Both the position numbers and the translations under genes were made by a program. Positions 1 through 9,592 of a stretch of 64,000 nt of DNA are shown piece after piece; position 1 is the first letter of the stretch; each line of letters starts with the position of its first letter. Source of the DNA: Moraxellaceae bacterium. GTDB lineage: Bacteria; Pseudomonadota; Gammaproteobacteria; Burkholderiales; Rhodocyclaceae. The notes beneath the pieces were generated by a model. It ran no database searches, had not been told where the DNA came from, and worked only from the letters and a program-made list of their open reading frames with translations. The stretch lies in the NCBI GenBank assembly GCA_031119205.1, contig JAVHYF010000001.1, forward strand, positions 62,001 to 126,000. The letters run 5' to 3'.

Positions 1-126
1 GTGGCCGGCAATGTGGTGAATGCCGGCGGCGACTCCCTGTTCATGGTGGAGCTGTCCCGGCAGCCTCCGACGCTATCCCTCAATCCGCGCGGTGAGCTTG
101 CTTACTCCGGAACACTGAAGCGCTGA
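1..126 (+). CDS. C-terminal fragment of an unidentified protein
   Basis: Frame 1 is open from the first base of the window to a TGA at 124-126 and gives the last 41 residues of a protein whose start lies outside. The fragment ends in SGTLKR. There is no recognisable motif, so no function is proposed. It reads toward the pectate lyase gene, but 385 bases separate them, so they are not obviously one operon. Confidence 0.55.
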   Translation: MAGNVVNAGGDSLFMVELSRQPPTLSLNPRGELAYSGTLKR

Positions 127-511
127 CGCCCGTCTGCGGCCCTGGCGACGGGCCGCCCGCGCATCGCCACCCGCCGTTCGTCCCATGCCCCGGATACGGC
201 CGGGATTCGGCACCCCGCTGTCGTCCATGACGACGGCGCCCCCGCCCCGCCTCACCGGCTGTCGTCCCCCGCCTGCCCGTCCGCGCCAGGCAAAGCCGTA
301 GCCCCGTTTTCCGGCAAATCCCGCTGGAATTCCTGCTTGGCTGAACACGTCTGGCGGGCGCCGGACCCGGGATTCTGAATAGGCGTTTCCCCCAAGTTCG
401 ACCGAACAACAAACGTTAAAGACTGCACGCGTGGATTTGTCAAAAACGCTTAATTTGCGATCCACGGCAATACCAAAGTCGTACGACACAGGAACCCAGG
501 AGACCACAACA
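127..511. other. 385-bp intergenic region upstream of the pectate lyase gene
   Basis: No convincing gene is present. The two or three reading frames open on the minus strand here have arginine/glycine-rich, high-GC shadow composition. A small GC hairpin (137-142 pairing with 150-155, CGGCCC/GGGCCG) follows the upstream stop but has no T tract. The last 100 bases are more AT-rich and probably hold the pectate lyase promoter, although I could not identify a clear -35/-10 pair. The ribosome-binding site AGGA lies at about 498-501. Confidence 0.4.
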
Positions 512-2023
512 ATGAAGAACCTTCAGCTCAAGCAACACGTCCTTGCCTGCTCTCTCGCCCTGGCGGCAGGCTCCGCCATCGCTGGTCCGGTCGGCTACGG
601 CGCCAGCACCACCGGTGGCGGCAGTGCCAGTCCGGTCAATGTCAGCTCGCTGTCCGCCGCCCAGGCTGCCATCGACGCCTACTCCGGCAGCGGGGGCCTG
701 GTGCTGAACTACACCGGCAGCTTCAACTTCGCGTCCATCACCGATGTGTGCGCCCAGTGGCAGAAGTCCGCGCAGACGCTGGAGATCAAGAACAAGGGCA
801 ACATCTCGATCATCGGTGCCCATGGTTCGTCGGCCAACTTCGGTATCAAGATCGTCGGCGCATCCAGCAACATCATCATCCGCAACATGACCATCGGCCT
901 GCTGCAGGGCGGTGAATCGGCGGACTCGATCTCGATGGAAGGCGTGTCCAGCGGCGTGCCGAAGAACATCTGGATCGACCACAACACCATCTTCGCCAAG
1001 AACATCGACTGCCCGGGAGCCGGCGACGCCAGCTTCGACGGCGGCATCGACCTGAAGAAGGGTGTGACCAACGTGACCATCTCGTACAACTACGTGTACG
1101 ACTACCAGAAGGTCAGCCTCAACGGCTTCTCGGACAGCGACACCGCGCATGACGCGATGCGCGCCACCTACCACCACAACCGCTTCGTGAACGTGAAGTC
1201 GCGCCTGCCGCTGCAGCGCCGTGGTGTGACCCACATCTACAACAACTACTTCGGCGATGCCAGCACGTCGGGCATCAACGTGCGCATGGGCGGCCAGTCG
1301 CTGATCGAGAACAACTACTTCGAGAACGTGAAGAACCCGGTTACCTCGCGTGACAGCGAAGCCATCGGCTACTGGGACCTGCGCAACAACTACGTGACGG
1401 GCAACATCACCTGGGACGCGCCGGAATCCACCAGCAAGCCCTATGTGAACGCCACCAACTGGACCACCACCAAGGCCATGAGCGCCCCCGGCTACAGCTA
1501 TGCGCTGGACGGTGCAGCCTGCGTGAAGGCCATCGTGGAAGCGACGGCAGGTGCCGGCAAGAACCTGGCTGAGTCCAGTGGCTCCTGCTCGGGCGGTGGC
1601 TCCAGCTCCGGTTCGTCCTCGTCGAGCAGTTCGTCCTCGGGCACGGGTTCGTCCAGCAGCTCCAGCTCGTCGTCGAGCTCTTCCAGCAGCTCCTCCAGTT
1701 CCTCGTCCAGCTCCAGCAGCTCGTCCAGTTCCTCGTCGAGCAGCTCCAGCTCTTCCAGCTCCTCGTCGGGCAGCGGCTCCTCGGGTGGCGGCAGCGCACC
1801 GGTGCTGAGCGGCACGGGCGACTACCCGACCGGCTTCTCGAAGTGCTCGGACGAAGGCGCAACCTGCTCGGTGAGCAAGGGCGGTGGCTGGGTGGCGTTC
1901 GGCCGCAAGGGCAAGTGGACTGCACCGAAGTATGTCGGCGTCGGCAACAGCATCGCCTGTACCGTGGCTTCGTTTGGCAGCGATCCCGGTGGCTCGCCCA
2001 ACAAGTGCGCTTACCAGAACTGA
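512..2023 (+). CDS. secreted pectate lyase (PL1 type) with poly-Ser linker and C-terminal Cys domain
   Basis: This 503-residue secreted enzyme is predicted to cleave polygalacturonate by calcium-dependent beta-elimination. I chose ATG 512 over an upstream in-frame GTG at 431 because it follows an AGGA ribosome site and starts a clean signal peptide (MKNLQLKQHV..., cleavage near AIA-GP, residue 24). The parallel beta-helix domain (about 40-350) shows the PL1 marks WIDH (154-157), a DGGIDLKKG stretch, ATYHHNRF, and SRLPLQRR, in which Arg231 corresponds to the family's catalytic Arg. A nearly pure serine linker (about 361-428) joins it to a 60-residue C-terminal domain with four cysteines. That domain resembles small domains at the ends of secreted carbohydrate-active enzymes, possibly for substrate attachment. 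Family assignment is firm; the tail's role is inference. Confidence 0.92.
   Translation: MKNLQLKQHVLACSLALAAGSAIAGPVGYGASTTGGGSASPVNVSSLSAAQAAIDAYSGSGGLVLNYTGSFNFASITDVCAQWQKSAQTLEIKNKGNISIIGAHGSSANFGIKIVGASSNIIIRNMTIGLLQGGESADSISMEGVSSGVPKNIWIDHNTIFAKNIDCPGAGDASFDGGIDLKKGVTNVTISYNYVYDYQKVSLNGFSDSDTAHDAMRATYHHNRFVNVKSRLPLQRRGVTHIYNNYFGDASTSGINVRMGGQSLIENNYFENVKNPVTSRDSEAIGYWDLRNNYVTGNITWDAPESTSKPYVNATNWTTTKAMSAPGYSYALDGAACVKAIVEATAGAGKNLAESSGSCSGGGSSSGSSSSSSSSSGTGSSSSSSSSSSSSSSSSSSSSSSSSSSSSSSSSSSSSSSSSGSGSSGGGSAPVLSGTGDYPTGFSKCSDEGATCSVSKGGGWVAFGRKGKWTAPKYVGVGNSIACTVASFGSDPGGSPNKCAYQN
1592..1795 (+). repeat. serine-codon repeat encoding the pectate lyase linker
   Basis: About 200 bases consist almost only of TCC, TCG and AGC codons, giving a linker of roughly 60 serines broken by a few Gly and Thr. 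Codons are mixed rather than one triplet repeated, so it is low-complexity coding DNA that may change length by slippage or recombination. Such poly-Ser linkers are well known in Cellvibrio and Saccharophagus polysaccharidases. Confidence 0.85.
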
Positions 2024-2049
2024 GTTCCTGAGCAGCACGTAGCACCCTG

Positions 2050-2081
2050 AACGGGGGCGTCCGGCAACGGACGCCCCCGTT
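2050..2081. terminator. strong hairpin after the pectate lyase gene
   Basis: A perfect 13-bp stem, AACGGGGGCGTCC (2050-2062) pairing with 2069-2081 around a GGCAAC loop, lies 27 bases after the pectate lyase stop. The tail is only mildly T-rich (CTCCGTT). It is probably the terminator of that gene. Confidence 0.75.
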
Positions 2082-2289
2082 CTCCGTTCACGTCACGGCA
2101 CCGCTCACGCAATCGTCATGGAACGACCACGACGTCGCGCACAAGCGACACGCGGGATGGCCGCGTAGGAAAGAGCCGACAGGCATTCAGGAGTTCTTCC
2201 GGGCGACTGCACAGGGGCAGCAGTGTTCAATGAGTTCAAGGACCTGCTTCGAAGAGCGCAGCAGGTCATCTGTTCGGAAGGAGCCGGTC

Positions 2290-2820
2290 ATGGACAACCT
2301 GCACCTCTTCGGCGAACGATCGCTGACGCTCGTCGCCGCCACGTTCGAGAATCGTGACACCGCGCGCATGGCCGCCACGCTGGTACACCAGCGCTGCCCG
2401 CTGGCCGGCTGGCAAGTTGCAGTGGCCGGCCCCGGTGAGCCCGCGCTGAGCCGCAAGCTGGAGCCGGAAGAAGGCGGCATCGCCCGCACCCTGCTGCGCA
2501 CCCACGCCCTGCTCGGCCTGGTCGGCATGCTGGCGGGTCTTGCTGCCGGCATGTGGCTGGTGGCAGTCGATTGGCCCGGCTCGCTCAGCGCGCCCCTGGT
2601 CAGCACGGTGGTGATCGCCGCCTTCGGCATGCTCGCCGGCCTGATGCTGGGCGGTCTGTTGTCCTTGCGGCCAGACCATACCTTTGTCATCGACCGCGTA
2701 TCGAACGCCACCCGCCGCGGCCGCTGGGCCGTCGTGGTGCACCCGGAAGGCGCGGCGCAGACCCGCGCCGCGATGCGTGCGCTGCGCGTCGCGGGCAGCG
2801 CCCCGATCCGCTCCTTCTGA
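2290..2820 (+). CDS. two-TM membrane protein of unknown function
   Basis: This 176-residue protein is not one I can name with confidence. ATG 2290 was chosen because AAGGAG lies seven bases upstream; a longer in-frame start at 2230 lacks one. An N-terminal soluble segment (about 1-75) contains a stretch resembling a permuted ferredoxin-like fold (LVAATFENRDTARMAATLV). Two adjacent hydrophobic helices (about 76-100 and 105-128) follow, then a short C-terminal soluble part. This layout is common in small inner-membrane stress proteins of betaproteobacteria. It is followed after 51 bases by the esterase gene and probably co-transcribed with it. Confidence 0.7.
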   Translation: MDNLHLFGERSLTLVAATFENRDTARMAATLVHQRCPLAGWQVAVAGPGEPALSRKLEPEEGGIARTLLRTHALLGLVGMLAGLAAGMWLVAVDWPGSLSAPLVSTVVIAAFGMLAGLMLGGLLSLRPDHTFVIDRVSNATRRGRWAVVVHPEGAAQTRAAMRALRVAGSAPIRSF

Positions 2821-2871
2821 AACATCCGGCATCACGAACGTCCACACCTGACGACACAAGGAGAACACACC

Positions 2872-3900
2872 ATGCAAATCTCGCAACTGCTGGGCAACAT
2901 CAAGTCCGCCATGGGCATCGCCCCCGACAACGACGACGATCTCGACGCCGGCATGAAGCGTGTGCTGGACGCACATGCCGACCTGGGCGCCAAACCGCTC
3001 TCGACGCTCTCCGTCGAGGAGGCCCGCCGTCAACCCTCACTGGCTGATGCAGTGGACAAGATCCGTGCGCTGGACGCCGCTTTCGCGGTGCGTCCGGAAC
3101 TCGAAGTGCGCGACATCATGGTGGACGGCGCCGCGGGCTCTTTGCCCGCCCGCCTCTACCGGCCGGCGAACGCAGGCACAGGCCTACCAGTCGTGGTGTA
3201 CTTCCACGGCGGCGGTTTCGTGATTGCCGATCTGGAAACCTACGACGCGACGCCGCGTGCGATGGCACATCTTGCCGACGCACTCGTCATCTCCGTTCAC
3301 TACCGTCAGGCCCCGGAGCATCCGCTGCCTGCTGCGCATGACGACGCCTTCGCCGCGTGGCAATGGGTGCTCGCGAACGCGGCCCAGCTCGGCGGCGACC
3401 CGGCCAACGTGGCGATCATGGGCGAGAGCGCTGGCGGCAACTTGGCCATCAACGTGGCCATCCGTGCCCGCGACGCGGGTACGCAGATGCCGGTGCACCA
3501 GGTGCTGGTGTATCCCTTTGTCGCGACCGACATGGAGACCCCGTCCTACCATGAGTATCGCCATGCGCGCCCGCTCGACAAGGCCGGCATGCAATGGTTT
3601 GCCGACAAGGTCATTACCGGGGACACCAGCAAGGACAGCCCGCTGCTGAACGTGGTGGATGCCGACCTGTCCCGCCTGCCCACCGCGACGGTCATCACCG
3701 CCCAGATCGACCCCCTGCGCTCGGAAGCCGAGACGCTGGCCATCCGCCTGCAGGCAGAGGCCCCTGCCACCGTGCTGCGCAACTACGAGGGGGTCACCCA
3801 CGAGTTCTTCAGCATGGGCGACGTAGTGGCCGACGCGCGCGACGCGCAGAAATTCGCAGCCGAGCGGCTCAACGAAGCCTTCAAGCGCAAGCTGCACTGA
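2872..3900 (+). CDS. alpha/beta hydrolase, HSL-family esterase
   Basis: This 342-residue carboxylesterase is of the hormone-sensitive lipase group, predicted to hydrolyse short acyl esters. The oxyanion motif HGGG is at 112-115. The nucleophile elbow GESAG puts Ser186 at the active site, with Asp280 (QIDPLRSE) and His310 (GVTHEF) completing the triad. AAGGAG precedes the ATG. There is no signal peptide, so it is cytoplasmic, unlike the secreted pectin enzymes nearby. Whether it removes acetyl groups from imported oligosaccharides is speculation from context. A strong terminator follows. Confidence 0.9.
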   Translation: MQISQLLGNIKSAMGIAPDNDDDLDAGMKRVLDAHADLGAKPLSTLSVEEARRQPSLADAVDKIRALDAAFAVRPELEVRDIMVDGAAGSLPARLYRPANAGTGLPVVVYFHGGGFVIADLETYDATPRAMAHLADALVISVHYRQAPEHPLPAAHDDAFAAWQWVLANAAQLGGDPANVAIMGESAGGNLAINVAIRARDAGTQMPVHQVLVYPFVATDMETPSYHEYRHARPLDKAGMQWFADKVITGDTSKDSPLLNVVDADLSRLPTATVITAQIDPLRSEAETLAIRLQAEAPATVLRNYEGVTHEFFSMGDVVADARDAQKFAAERLNEAFKRKLH

Positions 3901-3951
3901 GGCACTGACACCGCCATGATCTGAGCTGCGAAGCCTGAAGCAGCCAGCTCC

Positions 3952-3988
3952 ACGGCCCCACTGCACGCGCAGTGGGGCCGTTCTTTCT
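3952..3988 (+). terminator. rho-independent terminator after the esterase
   Basis: A perfect 13-bp stem, ACGGCCCCACTGC (3952-3964) with 3969-3981 around ACGC, is followed by a T-rich tail (TTCTTTCTT). It separates the plus-strand esterase from the convergent acetylesterase gene. Confidence 0.9.
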
Positions 3989-4011
3989 TGGCAGCCCGCG
4001 ATCAGGCAGGG

Positions 4012-5628
4012 CTACTGCAGCAAGGCTGCCAGCCCGGTCAGCGATGGCAGCTCGCGGATGCCCTGAGCCACCATGTCGGCCACCGCCTCTGCACCCGCTT
4101 GCTGGAAGTGCGTCGTGTCCGGGCTGGCAAGCGTGCCCGTGGTCTGTGTCCTGTAGTACGGGTAGCGGGGATCGGCTGCATCCACTGCCAGCCAGTACGC
4201 CTTCCAGTCGCTGGCATGAGCATTGGCGAAGGCGATGCTCTTTGCCTCCAGGTCGATCAGCGCCACGCCATTGGCATTCGCGGTATCGCGGATGGTCTGG
4301 CTGTAGTCGCCGACGAAGGCGAAGCCATTGGCCTCGTTCTGCTCGGTGAAGTGGTTGGGCACTACAGGACGCATGTCGCCAGACGTATACGCGGTGATGC
4401 GGTCGACATTCCAGTAGCGCGTCGTCGGCGTCATCAGCAGGGGCGTGGCGCCGGCCGCTCTTGCCAGTGACACGTAGTTTTCCAAGGAAGTCTGGAACGA
4501 CATGCCAGGCTGCGAGGCAGGGAATTGCCGCTTGCCGGCGGCATCGTTCGGATAAGTGCAGAGGTTGGCCACGTCAGCCGCACCACGCACTGCCCTGCGG
4601 CCATCGCAGTTCTGGTCATTGTGCCCGTGGTTGATGATCACGTAGTCGCCCGCCTTCATGAAACGCGCCATCTGCCCGTACCAGCCGCCGTTGAAGAAAT
4701 CCCGCGAGGCGCGTCCGGCGCGCGCACCGTTGAGCACCTTCACACGACTACCCGGTTTGAAACGGCGCTCGAAAACCTGGCCCCAGCCCATGCGTGGCGA
4801 ACGGCCGAGCTCATAGGTCGCCGCGGTGGAGTCACCCACGACCAGCACCCGCACACTGGCCGTGCGGATTTGCTCCAGCTCGCGTTGCGCGCGCACGAAA
4901 TCCAGCGGTTCGTAGGCACCGCTGCCCGACAGGCCGACGATGGGCCGGAAGCTGATGTCGGTGAGCACCGTATGCGCGGATTCGCCGGTGTTGTTGTCGT
5001 AGTTGCGCGTGTGATGGATGAGGCCGAGTACGGCATCCACACCCTTGCCGTCTGCATTCATCGGCGTCGACACCGGGTCGAAGGCAACAACATCGCTTAC
5101 CCCGGCCGCCGCAAGCGCGGAAGAGAAGCCCGCTCGCTGGTGACCGAGCGCCACCTGCAATACGGCAGCATCCACAATGCGCGCCTTGCCACTGCCCACC
5201 ATCTGCTGCGGGCCGATGTATTTGAGCGCAACCGCAATGTCGGAAGCGATGCGGTCGGTCAGCGGATTGACGTTGGCGACATTGCCGCCGGGCTTCAGCG
5301 CCGCGACATAGGCAGCCATGCAGGCCGCGCGCGGGCGGTCGTTGTAGCGACAGTTGGTGTTGCCACCAGCCGGGATGCTGGAAACGAGCAAGGGAGCGAC
5401 GAGACCACCGATGTCCATCGCATAGCGTCCGTTGGCATCGGTGCTTGCCTGAAGACGGGTCCCCGCACTGTCGACGACGGTGATCCGGGCAGCAGCCACC
5501 GGACCTCCTTGCGCCACCACACCGCTCAACAGGGTCTCCGCGCTGACGGTCTGGCTGTTGGCACAGGCAATGGCCACCAGCGCCACTACGGAAAACCGGG
5601 CCACTCCTGCGACGTACCTTCCCCTCAT
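4012..5628 (-). CDS. secreted rhamnogalacturonan acetylesterase-like SGNH hydrolase
   Basis: This 538-residue exported protein is predicted to deacetylate pectin or another polysaccharide. Signal peptide: about 1-30 (…NSQTVSA-E). SGNH blocks are clear: GDST (nucleophile Ser267), the NGARAGRASRDF Gly block near 300-311, GHND (335-338, Asn337), and DTTH (504-507) with the catalytic Asp/His pair. That order and the spacing of GDST, GRAS and DTTHF match rhamnogalacturonan acetylesterases (CE12). The family core is about 230 residues; here about 255 residues precede it, including an Ig-like, CarboxypepD-regulatory-type segment (about 33-85) and an unrecognised region (about 90-250). It stands alone on the minus strand; pairing with the pectate lyase 2 kb away suggests a shared role in pectin breakdown. 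Confidence 0.8.
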   Translation of the reverse strand: MRGRYVAGVARFSVVALVAIACANSQTVSAETLLSGVVAQGGPVAAARITVVDSAGTRLQASTDANGRYAMDIGGLVAPLLVSSIPAGGNTNCRYNDRPRAACMAAYVAALKPGGNVANVNPLTDRIASDIAVALKYIGPQQMVGSGKARIVDAAVLQVALGHQRAGFSSALAAAGVSDVVAFDPVSTPMNADGKGVDAVLGLIHHTRNYDNNTGESAHTVLTDISFRPIVGLSGSGAYEPLDFVRAQRELEQIRTASVRVLVVGDSTAATYELGRSPRMGWGQVFERRFKPGSRVKVLNGARAGRASRDFFNGGWYGQMARFMKAGDYVIINHGHNDQNCDGRRAVRGAADVANLCTYPNDAAGKRQFPASQPGMSFQTSLENYVSLARAAGATPLLMTPTTRYWNVDRITAYTSGDMRPVVPNHFTEQNEANGFAFVGDYSQTIRDTANANGVALIDLEAKSIAFANAHASDWKAYWLAVDAADPRYPYYRTQTTGTLASPDTTHFQQAGAEAVADMVAQGIRELPSLTGLAALLQ

Positions 5629-5787
5629 CTACCCGCACCCTCCAGTTCGACCGATGCGCACCCATGCCATGAATGCCCGTGGCATCGGGCGCAAGGCGGC
5701 ACAAGATGGGGCAAGTCCGAAGGCCTGTCCTGATGCGGATTGCTATTCAGACTGCCCACCGGACAAGGGCGGAAGGGCAGGCCGCGC

Positions 5788-6426
5788 TCAGACCGTCCTG
5801 CGCGGCTCCAGCGCCATGCGGACAGCCAGCGCTCCGAGCACCCCACCCATGACGTAGCGCTGCACTCGCAGCCAGCCCGGACGGCGGGCGAACCAGGACG
5901 CCAGCCGAGCGGCGCCCAGTACCACGGCGAGATTCACGCCGAAGCTCACCACCAGCTGCGTACAGCCCAGCACGATGCTCTGCGCGAACACGGAGCCATG
6001 CGCCGGCGTGACGAACTGCGGGAAGATCGACAGGTAGAACACCGCGATCTTCGGGTTCAGCAGGTTGGTCAGGAAGCCCATGACGAACAGACGCAGGGTC
6101 GAGTCATGAGGCAGTTCGCGCGTCTCGAAGGGCGAACGCGCACCCGGCCTCACCACCTGCCAGGCCAGCCACAACAGGTAGGCCGCGCCGGCCCAGCGCA
6201 GCAGTTCATACGCGAGCGGCACGGCGAGGAACAGCGCGGTGAGACCCAGCGCCGCCGACAGCATGTGGACGAGGAAGGCCGTCACCACGCCGAGGAGCGA
6301 GATGAAGCCTGCGCGGTGCCCCTGGCACAGCGAACGCGACAGCAGGTACAGCATGTTGGGTCCCGGCGTCAGCGCGATGAGCAGCGCGGCACCGGCAAAC
6401 AGCATGAGGTCGGAGGCGGGCACCAT
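5788..6426 (-). CDS. LysE/RhtB family amino-acid exporter
   Basis: This 212-residue inner-membrane protein has about six hydrophobic helices and the family start pattern ALLIALTPGPNMLYLLSRSL. Members export amino acids or derivatives such as homoserine lactone, threonine or lysine; the substrate cannot be read here. ATG 6426 was preferred because it gives the usual family N-terminus; a start at 6465 would add 13 non-conserved residues and overlap the RND pump gene. It lies 13 bases after the pump gene's stop and may be the last gene of that operon. Confidence 0.85.
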   Translation of the reverse strand: MVPASDLMLFAGAALLIALTPGPNMLYLLSRSLCQGHRAGFISLLGVVTAFLVHMLSAALGLTALFLAVPLAYELLRWAGAAYLLWLAWQVVRPGARSPFETRELPHDSTLRLFVMGFLTNLLNPKIAVFYLSIFPQFVTPAHGSVFAQSIVLGCTQLVVSFGVNLAVVLGAARLASWFARRPGWLRVQRYVMGGVLGALAVRMALEPRRTV

Positions 6427-6439
6427 GGTTACACCAGCG

Positions 6440-9400
6440 TCAGGCGGTCTTGGCCGGCGGGGCATCCGGCGGTGGGGGTGGATCCACCGGTTTGCGGCGG
6501 ATCCTGTGCGACAGGTCGTCGAGGTAGGTGAACACCACCGGCACCACGATGAGCGTCAGCAGCGTGGAGGTGATGACCCCGCCGATGATGGCGTGCGCCA
6601 TCGGTGCACGCTGCTCGGAGCCCTCGCCCACCGCCAGCGCGATCGGCAGCATGCCGAACACCATGGCGAAGGTGGTCATCAGGATCGGACGCAGGCGCAC
6701 CCGGCCGGCCTCGATGATCGCCTCGGTACGCCGGTGGCCTTCCTTGCGCGCCTGGTTCACGAAGTCGATCAGCAGGATCGCGTTCTTGGTCACCAGACCC
6801 ATCAGCATGATGACGCCGATGATCGAGAAGATGTTCAGCGTGCTGCCGGAGAACAGCAGCGCCAGCATCACGCCGATGAGCGACAGCGGCAGCGAACTCA
6901 TGATGCCGAAGGGCTGGATGAAACTGCCGAACTGGCTGGCGAGCACCATGTAGATGAACAGGATGGCGAGCATCAGCGCCGACAGCGCGAACCCTGCGGA
7001 CTCCTCCATGTCACGCGAGGAGCCCTGCACGTCGAAACGATAGCCCGGTGGCAACTTGATGCTGTCGGTGATCTGCTTGATCTCCGCACTCACTTCGCCG
7101 AGCGGCCGGCCGTCCAGGTTGGCGGTGATGGCGATTTCGCGCTGCAGGGCACGACGGTTGATCTGCGCGGGCGTCGTCGTCTCGGCGATGTGCGCGACCT
7201 GCGACAGCGGAATCATCACCGGACGCCCGGCGCTGTCGGTACGCGCACTCGCCAACGGAATCTCGGCAAGGTGGCCGATCGAGCTGCGTTCGTCGCGCGG
7301 CAGGCGCACGCGTACATCATAGGTCTCACCATCCGGTGCCAGCCAGCTGGTGGCTGCCTCGCCAGCAATCAGCGGGCGGAGTGCTGCCCCGACGCTGTCG
7401 AGGGACAGGCCGACCTGGCTCGCGAGTTCGCGGTTCAGGGTCACGTTCAGGGTCGGGCGCGACGCGGCAAGGCTGGTGTCGAGCTCCACGACACCACGGA
7501 TCTTCGCCATGCGCGTCGTGACTTCGTCCGAGATGCGCTTGAGTTCGCGGAAGTCACCGCCCTGGATGGACAGGTAGATCGGCTTCTGGTCGCCCCCCGG
7601 CCCTTCGGCCACGAGGATGCTCTTGAGCCGCACGCCGGCAATGCGCGCGATGCGCTCGCGCACCAAGGGCGTCAGCACCGCAAGACTGCGTTCGCGTTCG
7701 GCGCGGGGCTTGAAGCGCACTTCGATGTTGGCGGCGTTCTTGCCCATGGCGCCGCCGACGTTCACGCTCGCGTAGGTCTCAATGACTTCCGGAAACTCGC
7801 GCAGGGCGGATTCCACCTGACGGGCCTTGGCCTCCGTGTATTCCAGCGAGGCGCCGTCCGGTGCGTCGACGCGCACCTGCAGTCGCGACAGATCCGGCGT
7901 CGGCACGAATTCCGCGCCCACCACGCCGACCAGCGCGAAGGCGCCGACCAGTGAGCCGAGCGCCACGGCGATCACCGTCTTGCGATGGCCGAGACTCCAC
8001 GCGATGAGACGGCCATAACCATCGGCCAGCCATTCCAGGAAGGCCTCGAAACGGTTCAGCACGCGGCCCATGACCCCGCGCCGGGTATGGCTGTGCGCGT
8101 CCGGGTCGGGCCACACGGAGGACATCATCGGGTCCAGCGTGAAGCTGACGAACATCGAGATCAGCACCGCCGCCGTCACCGTGATGCCGAAGGCAAAGAA
8201 GAACTGCCCGATGATGCCGCCCATGAAGCCCACCGGCAGGAACACCGCGACGATGGACAGCGTGGTGGCCAGCACGGCCAGCCCGATCTCGCGCGTGCCG
8301 TCCATGGCCGAGTCGTAGGCGTTCTTGCCCATCGCGGCGTGACGCACGATGTTCTCGCGCACGACGATGGCATCGTCGATGAGAAGGCCGACGCACAGCG
8401 ACAGCGCCATCAGGGTCATCACGTTCAGCGTGAAGCCGAACAGGTAGATCATGAAGAAGCTGCCCAGCAGCGCCACCGGCAGGGTCAGGCCGGTAATCAC
8501 CGTGCTGCGCCAGGAACCGAGGAACAGGAAGACGATGATGATGGTGAGCAGGGCGCCCTCCATCAGGTTGTCACGCACACCGGACAGGGAGTTGCGCACG
8601 CCCTCCGAACTGTCGTTCAGCACGGCGAGCTTGATGCCTTCAGGCTCCAGCTCGCGTGCCAGTTCTTCCGTGCGTTTGCGCACCAGGTCAGCCACCGCGA
8701 TGGTGTTGCCACCCTGCACCTTCACGATGTCCAGGGTCAGCGCGGTCTTGCCGTTGATCATGGAAGCGGATTCGCGCTCGGCCTCGCCGTCGATCACCTT
8801 CGCTACCTGGCCCAGGGTGATGGTGGTGTCACCACGCTTGCCCACCACCAGCCGCTCGAAGTCGCGCGGGCTGGCGAGCCGGCCCTTGAGCTGGACCTGG
8901 TACTCCTCGGCGCGCACCACCATGCTGCCGGCGGGCAGCTCCTGGTTCTCCGCGCGCAGCACGCTGACGATCTGGTCGGCGCCAACGCCGGCGCTGCGCA
9001 TGGCGTCCGGGTTGAGCTGGATCTGGATCTCGCGCTTGGCACCACCGATGACGTTGACCTGGCCGATGCCGGTCAGCGTCTGGTACTGCTTGCGGACGAA
9101 CTGTTCCGCGCGCGTGGTGAGCGCCCGCAGATCCAGCGTGTCGGAGGTGAGCGACACCGTGACGATGGGACGATCGTCGGGGCTGAAGCGACTGATCGTC
9201 GGCTCCTCGATCTCGCGACGGAACGTCGCGCGCACGGCCGCCACCTTCTCGCGCACGTCCTGCACCGCGGACTCGGGCTCCACCGTCAGCTCGAATTCGG
9301 CGACCACCACCGAGCGGCCCTGGTAGGAATGCGAGAACAGGTTCTTCATCCCGTTGATGGATGACAGGCCTTCCTCGATGCGCCGCGACACATCGGTCTC

Positions 9401-9577
9401 CACCACTTCGGAAGACGCACCCGGATACGCGGTGACCACCACCACGACCGGAAACTTCACATCCGGGAACTCCTCCACCGCCAGGCGGTTGTAGGAGAAC
9501 AGGCCCAGCACCAGCAGGGCCAGCATCATCATCGATGCGAAGACGGGGTTGTTGATACTGACGCGGGTGAACCACAT
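6440..9577 (-). CDS. RND efflux pump inner-membrane subunit
   Basis: This 1045-residue proton-driven pump of the HAE1 (AcrB/MdtB-like) group exports drugs or other hydrophobic compounds through a tripartite channel. It has the normal length. It starts with the TM1 segment [19 protein letters not shown] and contains the TM4 acidic pair (GLLIDDAIV) and the TM10 lysine ([13 protein letters not shown]) of the proton relay, so it looks functional. GGGAGG precedes the ATG. The adaptor gene lies 15 bases upstream in the same direction. No outer-membrane TolC-like gene is present in the window, so that partner must be elsewhere. Confidence 0.95.
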   Translation of the reverse strand: MWFTRVSINNPVFASMMMLALLVLGLFSYNRLAVEEFPDVKFPVVVVVTAYPGASSEVVETDVSRRIEEGLSSINGMKNLFSHSYQGRSVVVAEFELTVEPESAVQDVREKVAAVRATFRREIEEPTISRFSPDDRPIVTVSLTSDTLDLRALTTRAEQFVRKQYQTLTGIGQVNVIGGAKREIQIQLNPDAMRSAGVGADQIVSVLRAENQELPAGSMVVRAEEYQVQLKGRLASPRDFERLVVGKRGDTTITLGQVAKVIDGEAERESASMINGKTALTLDIVKVQGGNTIAVADLVRKRTEELARELEPEGIKLAVLNDSSEGVRNSLSGVRDNLMEGALLTIIIVFLFLGSWRSTVITGLTLPVALLGSFFMIYLFGFTLNVMTLMALSLCVGLLIDDAIVVRENIVRHAAMGKNAYDSAMDGTREIGLAVLATTLSIVAVFLPVGFMGGIIGQFFFAFGITVTAAVLISMFVSFTLDPMMSSVWPDPDAHSHTRRGVMGRVLNRFEAFLEWLADGYGRLIAWSLGHRKTVIAVALGSLVGAFALVGVVGAEFVPTPDLSRLQVRVDAPDGASLEYTEAKARQVESALREFPEVIETYASVNVGGAMGKNAANIEVRFKPRAERERSLAVLTPLVRERIARIAGVRLKSILVAEGPGGDQKPIYLSIQGGDFRELKRISDEVTTRMAKIRGVVELDTSLAASRPTLNVTLNRELASQVGLSLDSVGAALRPLIAGEAATSWLAPDGETYDVRVRLPRDERSSIGHLAEIPLASARTDSAGRPVMIPLSQVAHIAETTTPAQINRRALQREIAITANLDGRPLGEVSAEIKQITDSIKLPPGYRFDVQGSSRDMEESAGFALSALMLAILFIYMVLASQFGSFIQPFGIMSSLPLSLIGVMLALLFSGSTLNIFSIIGVIMLMGLVTKNAILLIDFVNQARKEGHRRTEAIIEAGRVRLRPILMTTFAMVFGMLPIALAVGEGSEQRAPMAHAIIGGVITSTLLTLIVVPVVFTYLDDLSHRIRRKPVDPPPPPDAPPAKTA

Positions 9578-9592
9578 GGCGCAGCCTCCCGC

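Noticed and set aside
1592-1795. CRISPR-like or microsatellite repeat
   Set aside because: The units are serine codons in a conserved reading frame, with no spacers or constant repeat length.
440-2038. Long minus-strand frame opposite the pectate lyase, plus many other long antisense frames (e.g. 7985-9364, 15781-17625)
   Set aside because: They are Arg/His/Ala-rich shadows caused by high GC; the opposite strand carries well-conserved proteins.
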